From a virus: DNA of 36,173 nt. This document shows positions 31,893 to 36,173 of this stretch, in pieces; position 1 is the first letter of the stretch, and the number at the start of each line of letters is the position of its first letter. The notes under the pieces are model-generated. The model was not told the origin of the DNA. It saw only the letters and a list, made by a program, of their open reading frames with translations, and made no database searches. The stretch lies in the IMG/VR virus record IMGVR_UViG_3300009788_000211, positions 1-36,173 of that record; one strand, written 5' to 3'. Both the position numbers and the translations under genes were made by a program.

Positions 31893-33119
31893 ATGGCATC
31901 TTCTAAAACAAAACACAACCGACAATCTATTTTACAATTATCTGAAATGGCTCATGTTCAAGAAGCACTTATGGCAAGTGCAGAAGCACAGCAAAGAGCA
32001 GGAAAACCATTTGATATTTTCAGACCAATTAGAGAAACACCACTTTCAGTATTCTTTGATAAGACTAACCCTCAAGGATTTGAGGAAGGCAGACTAAATC
32101 CAAATCTTCCTGCAATCTGGAAGCATCGTTACGGAATTAGAATCGGTGATGAGGCAAGAGGTAACATGAGAATTGGTGGTCGTGATCTTAAAGAAACAGT
32201 TTCAGTACCAAACACATTATCCGCATTAAAAATTGCAGATGAAATTTTAGAGGGAGCAGAGCCTTGGAGTGACTGGAAACAGTATGCTAGACTCATTGAT
32301 ATGGACGCTCCAAAAGTTAACGTACCATTAACAAAATATACAGATACAGTTGGTGGTGGCCCATCATCTAGTGCTCAGAAAGGACTTGAGATTTATACTG
32401 AATCTGGGGGCGTACCTCCAGCAATCGGTGGAAAAGTGACCACAGTTGAGCTTGATACTTCTGGTACAAATAATTCCTTTAGAGGAACTATCTCTGTAAA
32501 CAGAAACGATGTCAAGGATAATAATTTCTTATCTGTTGAACAATCTTTGAAAAATGCTGGTAACGAATTTTACTTTATGATTGGTAAAAAAATCATTGAC
32601 ACTCTAGTTGATGGTCTTACTGCAACTGCTGGTCCTAATGTAGAGTCCAAAGCAAACCTTGCAAACAATACTCCAGTTCAAGAAGAACTAGAAGCATTAG
32701 TAGAAGTTATCCGTTCAAGATTCCCAGGTCAACAGAGAAATAGAGCAGATACTATGTTTATCAATCCATCAGATGCAGCACTAACTGTAAAGACTGCATC
32801 CACTGGTGGTTTCTATCCATTCTTCAACAGATTTGAGTTAGGACCAACTGATGACACAGATGTAATTAATAATTCTGGATTAGCACAATCACTAGGACTC
32901 AGAGCAGTTTGGGAAACTCCTCAAATTGCAGCAGGCAGTGTACTAATTACAAAGAGAGACATTGCTGAAGTCGTTGGACTCAGAGAAGATTTGACTATCG
33001 AAAATTTTGACCTCACGGTGGGCGGACTTTATCAAACCGATTTAGTTGTACGAATCGATGTGCAAGAAGCCCATTCAGATGTTGGTGCATTCCTCATCAC
33101 TGATTACGAAGTTCAATAA
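31893..33119 (+). CDS. HK97-fold major capsid protein
   Basis: A 408-residue protein from ATG 31893, one base after the upstream stop; an earlier in-frame start would overlap that gene. The N-terminal helices come first, then strands (SVPNTLSAL; KVNVPLTKYTDTVGG). A spine helix and P-domain follow (EELEALVEVIRSRFPG, RADTMFINPSDAAL), then the A-domain (GSVLITKRDIAEVVGLRED) and an end strand (QTDLVVRIDVQEAHSDV). This order fits HK97-type capsids. It assembles with the scaffold-like protein and is presumably trimmed by the fused protease. Confidence 0.85.
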   Translation: MASSKTKHNRQSILQLSEMAHVQEALMASAEAQQRAGKPFDIFRPIRETPLSVFFDKTNPQGFEEGRLNPNLPAIWKHRYGIRIGDEARGNMRIGGRDLKETVSVPNTLSALKIADEILEGAEPWSDWKQYARLIDMDAPKVNVPLTKYTDTVGGGPSSSAQKGLEIYTESGGVPPAIGGKVTTVELDTSGTNNSFRGTISVNRNDVKDNNFLSVEQSLKNAGNEFYFMIGKKIIDTLVDGLTATAGPNVESKANLANNTPVQEELEALVEVIRSRFPGQQRNRADTMFINPSDAALTVKTASTGGFYPFFNRFELGPTDDTDVINNSGLAQSLGLRAVWETPQIAAGSVLITKRDIAEVVGLREDLTIENFDLTVGGLYQTDLVVRIDVQEAHSDVGAFLITDYEVQ

Positions 33120-33226
33120 GTAATTCATTTTGATTACTTTTTACAACGTTTAATTTTTTCCAAGTGCTTTTTTATGTTGTGATTCCAACATAATACTTGA
33201 AATATTTTTGGATAACCCATTAATTA

Positions 33227-33237
33227 ATACCTTTATT
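33227..33237 (+). promoter_or_regulatory. ATACC virion-type promoter
   Basis: ATACCTTTATT begins 30 bases before TTG 33257. Confidence 0.55.
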
Positions 33238-33256
33238 CTTTCATCCTTACATTCCA

Positions 33257-33631
33257 TTGAGTAATTTGAGTAAAGCTAAATGTAACAAATGTGGTGGAAG
33301 TGCAATAGCTGATACATATGAACAAGCACGAGCAATAATCAATCATGCAGTAGGGTTATCGCGTGGAATAAAATGCGGTGATAGCTATAATATGGTTCAA
33401 GAAATAAAATCAGAAGAAGTTGCAAAAAAAACATCTATACCACAAATACCAAAACCAGTTGTAATACAAACACCAAAACCAGTTGTAATACAAACACCAA
33501 AACCAGAAACACCTAAACCAGTTGTAACTAATACACCTAAATCCGAAAATACGCCTAAACCAGAAAAGCCAAAATCATCCACATCCTCTGAAAAACATAA
33601 AGAAAAGAAACAGACAAAATCTTCTGTCTGA
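33257..33631 (+). CDS. zinc-knuckle protein with Pro-rich repeats
   Basis: A 124-residue protein. The N-terminus has CNKCGG (about 9-14) and a later Cys (about 40), then a stretch of TPKPVVIQ-type repeats (about 65-105) and a Ser/Lys-rich tail. The Pro-Lys repeats form an extended linker like a TonB or stalk spacer. It lies between capsid and connector genes on its own ATACC promoter. Function unknown. Confidence 0.6.
   Translation: MSNLSKAKCNKCGGSAIADTYEQARAIINHAVGLSRGIKCGDSYNMVQEIKSEEVAKKTSIPQIPKPVVIQTPKPVVIQTPKPETPKPVVTNTPKSENTPKPEKPKSSTSSEKHKEKKQTKSSV
33449..33496 (+). repeat. two exact 24-base tandem repeats
   Basis: Copies at 33449-33472 and 33473-33496, with a partial third copy to 33506. 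They encode PKPVVIQT units of the Pro-rich linker and can expand or shrink by slippage in steps of eight residues. Confidence 0.85.
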
Positions 33632-33649
33632 TTATTCTATCTGACAATT

Positions 33650-33660
33650 ATACCTTTATT
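33650..33660 (+). promoter_or_regulatory. ATACC virion-type promoter
   Basis: ATACCTTTATT begins exactly 31 bases before ATG 33681. Confidence 0.65.
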
Positions 33661-33680
33661 TTTGTTATAATAGATTATGT

Positions 33681-36173
33681 ATGTCATCTACACCTATTCA
33701 AGAATATGCTATTCTTAATGAAGTAAAATTCAAACTAAACATCGATACTAGTGATACATCTCAGGATGTACAAATTACAGTAGCTACCAATGATTCAAAC
33801 AACTACATTGCAGAGCAGACAGCAGTTCATGCAACAGTAGTTGTAGCAGGAAATGATCCATCCCTATCATCAATGGCTAATAATTTAGCTGCTGCTTATT
33901 TTAATTTCTGGATTAGTACTGAAAAAGATCGCGAAGAACTTGAACGTTGGCAAAACCGAATCCAGCAGTACATCATGGCAAAGTATGGCAAGAAAAGTGC
34001 CAATATGCTATCAGGTGAGGATACAATTGGTGTAACTGGTGGATTTGTCAGTACTTCTTCAGGTGTCAGTCCTGATCCTTGTGATTGTAGTCCACTAACT
34101 ACAAAAGGTGACATTTGGGGGTATGATGTAACTGATAATAGAATTCCAGTAGGTGCAGACAATCTTATCTTAACTGCTGATTCTAGTAATTCACTAGGAG
34201 TATCATGGCAAGTAGCTGGAGGTGGATTAGGTGATGTAATTGGTCCAACTGGTGCAACTGATAATGCCATTGCAAGATATGATACTACAACTGGAAAACT
34301 AATTCAAAATTCTGGTGTATTAATTGATGATTCAAATAATGTAACTGGAGTATTGTCTATTGAAATTGGTGCTGGTACTTGGACAATTTCTGAAGATATT
34401 TCTAAGGAATTATTATTTACCAGTCCAACAGGGGATGGAAGTCATGGTATCAAAGTTGTTTCTGATACTGGTGAAATTATTTTACAAAATACCGTATCAA
34501 CTAATGACTATACATCTTTACTTTCAACTGGTTTTACTGATGCATTAAGTAGTACAACTGCCATTGCATTTTCTGTACAAAGTAACATTACAACTGCAAG
34601 TGACAGTGGTACAGAACCAATCACACAAGTTCAAGGAAAAGCAAACGGTGGTTCTGTTATAACTCGACCAATATTTGGATTTTATAATTTTACTACGAAA
34701 CTTTGGGAGATAAATAATGATGGTACAGTTGACATGCTGGGCAATAGTCTTGAAAATGTTATACTAACTACTCCTACAATTACTGATTTTACAAATGCAG
34801 TACATGACCATGAAGATGCACCAGGGGGCGGTACTCTAATTGCAACTAATGCATTAACTGCAACAGGAACTAAAGACTCTACAACATTTTTGAGAGGCGA
34901 TGACACGTGGGCCATTCCACCTGGAGGCGGTGGTTCGCAAACTCCTTGGCTTTCTGATATTGATGCAGACGGATTTGATTTAATTGATTTAAAAAATATT
35001 GAATTCAGAAATATAACAGGAACCGCTCCTGATATTACTACACAAGCAATCTTTACTACAACTGCATTTATGCGATTTAATGTTCCAACTGGAGATATAT
35101 TTGAATGGGGAGTAAATGGTTCAACTGATCTTACACTATCTGAAAGTGAACTAAATTTACAATCAAACACACTTGGAATGGGCGATGCTACTTCAATTAT
35201 TTGGGCTAGTAGTGCCAATCGCAGAATCAATAACAGTGCTGCTACGGGATTTATTTTTGAAGTTGAAACTGGTGATAACTTTGATTATCAAATTAATTCT
35301 TCATCTGAATATACATTTGATGCAACCCAACTAGATCTTAACTTTAATAATTTAGTAGAGATTGGAAGTGGTACAATTAGTGCTCTATCTGATATTGGCA
35401 CTCCCGTAACTGGTGACTTTTTGTTAATTCTTGATGATACAGATTCTGTAATAAAAAAAGTTAATGCAAGTGAACTTACTAGTGGGATTGTATCAATTAA
35501 TTTAGATACAACAGCAGCCCAATTATTAGTACAACAAGCAAATAAAATTTTAATTGCAAGTGATCTTGCAGGAAATCATACATTTACAATTGGAACTGAT
35601 ATTGTAACACTAACTGATTCACAAACTATTATCAACAAAACAATTGATGGTGATAATAACACCATTCTTGATATCAACGAAACTCAAATGAATGTTTCAG
35701 TTGGTGTAGCAGGAACAGTTCTTACATCAAATGGAGTAGGTTCACCTCCTTCTTATCAATCAGGTGGTACATCATTACCAGTTCCTGACACCACATCAAT
35801 AGTTGAGGGAAGTGTAGATGGAACAAAGGAACTACGATTTGATGTTGGTAGCAACACTACTGGAGTCATTGGTGTAATAGCTACTGCTTTCACTACTGCC
35901 AAAACAATGACATTTCCTGATGCTACTGACACAGTAGTTGGTAAGGCAACTACTGACACATTCACAAACAAGACCATCGATGCTGATGGGACTGGAAACG
36001 TAATTACAAACATTGGTTCTAGTGAAATCAAGTCTGAAATCATAACTGGTTTCTCAACTGTTACAGCTGCTTCTGGTGATTTCATTTTACTCAGTGACAC
36101 TGGTGATTCAGGCAACCTCAAGAAAGTCGATGCTGTTGACTTTCTTGGTGGTTCTACACCCCCCTTTGCTGAC
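33681..36173 (+). CDS. connector-like domain fused to long fibre protein (partial)
   Basis: Open for 831 codons to the window edge with no stop, so it is incomplete. The first 115 residues (IQEYAILNEVKFKLNIDTSDTS and so on) are helical and resemble head-tail connector proteins of the gp6/gp15 type. After that comes a long Asn/Thr/Gly-rich fibre with phage motifs: LTTKGDIWGYD, RIPVGADNLILTADSS, FLRGDDTWAIP, and twice a TNKTIDADG-like segment (near 35640 and 35970). A connector fused to a fibre is unusual and might tie the fibre directly to the portal vertex. It likely continues at base 1. Confidence 0.75.
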   Translation, partial: MSSTPIQEYAILNEVKFKLNIDTSDTSQDVQITVATNDSNNYIAEQTAVHATVVVAGNDPSLSSMANNLAAAYFNFWISTEKDREELERWQNRIQQYIMAKYGKKSANMLSGEDTIGVTGGFVSTSSGVSPDPCDCSPLTTKGDIWGYDVTDNRIPVGADNLILTADSSNSLGVSWQVAGGGLGDVIGPTGATDNAIARYDTTTGKLIQNSGVLIDDSNNVTGVLSIEIGAGTWTISEDISKELLFTSPTGDGSHGIKVVSDTGEIILQNTVSTNDYTSLLSTGFTDALSSTTAIAFSVQSNITTASDSGTEPITQVQGKANGGSVITRPIFGFYNFTTKLWEINNDGTVDMLGNSLENVILTTPTITDFTNAVHDHEDAPGGGTLIATNALTATGTKDSTTFLRGDDTWAIPPGGGGSQTPWLSDIDADGFDLIDLKNIEFRNITGTAPDITTQAIFTTTAFMRFNVPTGDIFEWGVNGSTDLTLSESELNLQSNTLGMGDATSIIWASSANRRINNSAATGFIFEVETGDNFDYQINSSSEYTFDATQLDLNFNNLVEIGSGTISALSDIGTPVTGDFLLILDDTDSVIKKVNASELTSGIVSINLDTTAAQLLVQQANKILIASDLAGNHTFTIGTDIVTLTDSQTIINKTIDGDNNTILDINETQMNVSVGVAGTVLTSNGVGSPPSYQSGGTSLPVPDTTSIVEGSVDGTKELRFDVGSNTTGVIGVIATAFTTAKTMTFPDATDTVVGKATTDTFTNKTIDADGTGNVITNIGSSEIKSEIITGFSTVTAASGDFILLSDTGDSGNLKKVDAVDFLGGSTPPFAD

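Noticed and set aside
34682-35230. 182-codon minus-strand frame in the fibre gene
   Set aside because: Shadow of the open plus-strand fibre frame, which has phage fibre motifs and a promoter.

Overview
The window looks like the genome, or most of it, of a head-tailed virus or provirus of an ammonia-oxidising archaeon (Nitrososphaerota/Thaumarchaeota, Nitrosopumilus-like). The DNA is strongly AT-rich. Many genes have no ribosome binding site: the start codon (ATG, GTG or TTG) lies about 26-31 bases after an A/T box, as expected for archaeal leaderless transcripts. There are many tiny Cys-rich zinc proteins, and one gene encodes a protein very like the Nitrosopumilus S-layer protein. The virus identity rests on a TerL ATPase-nuclease, a portal, a MuF/prohead-protease protein, a scaffold-like protein, an HK97-type capsid protein and fibre-like proteins. 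I see no tape measure, sheath, polymerase, helicase or integrase. The reading frame open at the right end stays open across the left end if the ends are joined, so the molecule may be circular or circularly permuted.

Layout. 1-3.1 kb: small zinc proteins and a ribbon-helix-helix regulator, several behind a GGTACC promoter. 3.3-7.4 kb: virion surface genes (a His-rich fibre, small membrane proteins, a decoration-DUF2341-LamG fusion). 7.4-10.7 kb: a Gln/Asn-rich coiled-coil protein, more zinc proteins and a membrane-anchored Cache-like domain. 10.9-12.9 kb: a tightly coupled operon with a TIR-like protein. 12.87-13.35 kb: an interspaced repeat array. 13.35-15.26 kb: a Nop/IS110-C-terminal-type protein and a ParB/DGQHR protein. 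15.3-21.1 kb: terminase, NHL propeller and portal. 21.2-26.0 kb: the S-layer homologue. 26.4-36.2 kb: head morphogenesis, capsid, and a connector-fibre gene cut by the window end.

The most notable element is at 12871-14460. Twelve full units (plus a degenerate unit at each end) recur every 36-37 bases. Each has two different short conserved boxes, each followed by a variable stretch of about 9 bases. Beside it is a gene for a protein with the Nop/Transposase_20 fold and no nuclease domain. This matches TIGR-Tas, the RNA-guided system described from phages and parasitic bacteria. A copy in an archaeal virus, overlapping a ParB-like gene and lacking a normal start codon (so possibly fused by frameshift), would be new to my knowledge.

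Control appears to use three promoter classes, each with fixed geometry. GGTACC at about -48 drives left-end genes. The palindrome CAATAATTATTG at about -50 to -39 precedes several non-virion genes. ATACC(T/C)TTAA, starting about 31 bases before the start codon, precedes nearly every virion gene. The S-layer gene lacks the virion motif.
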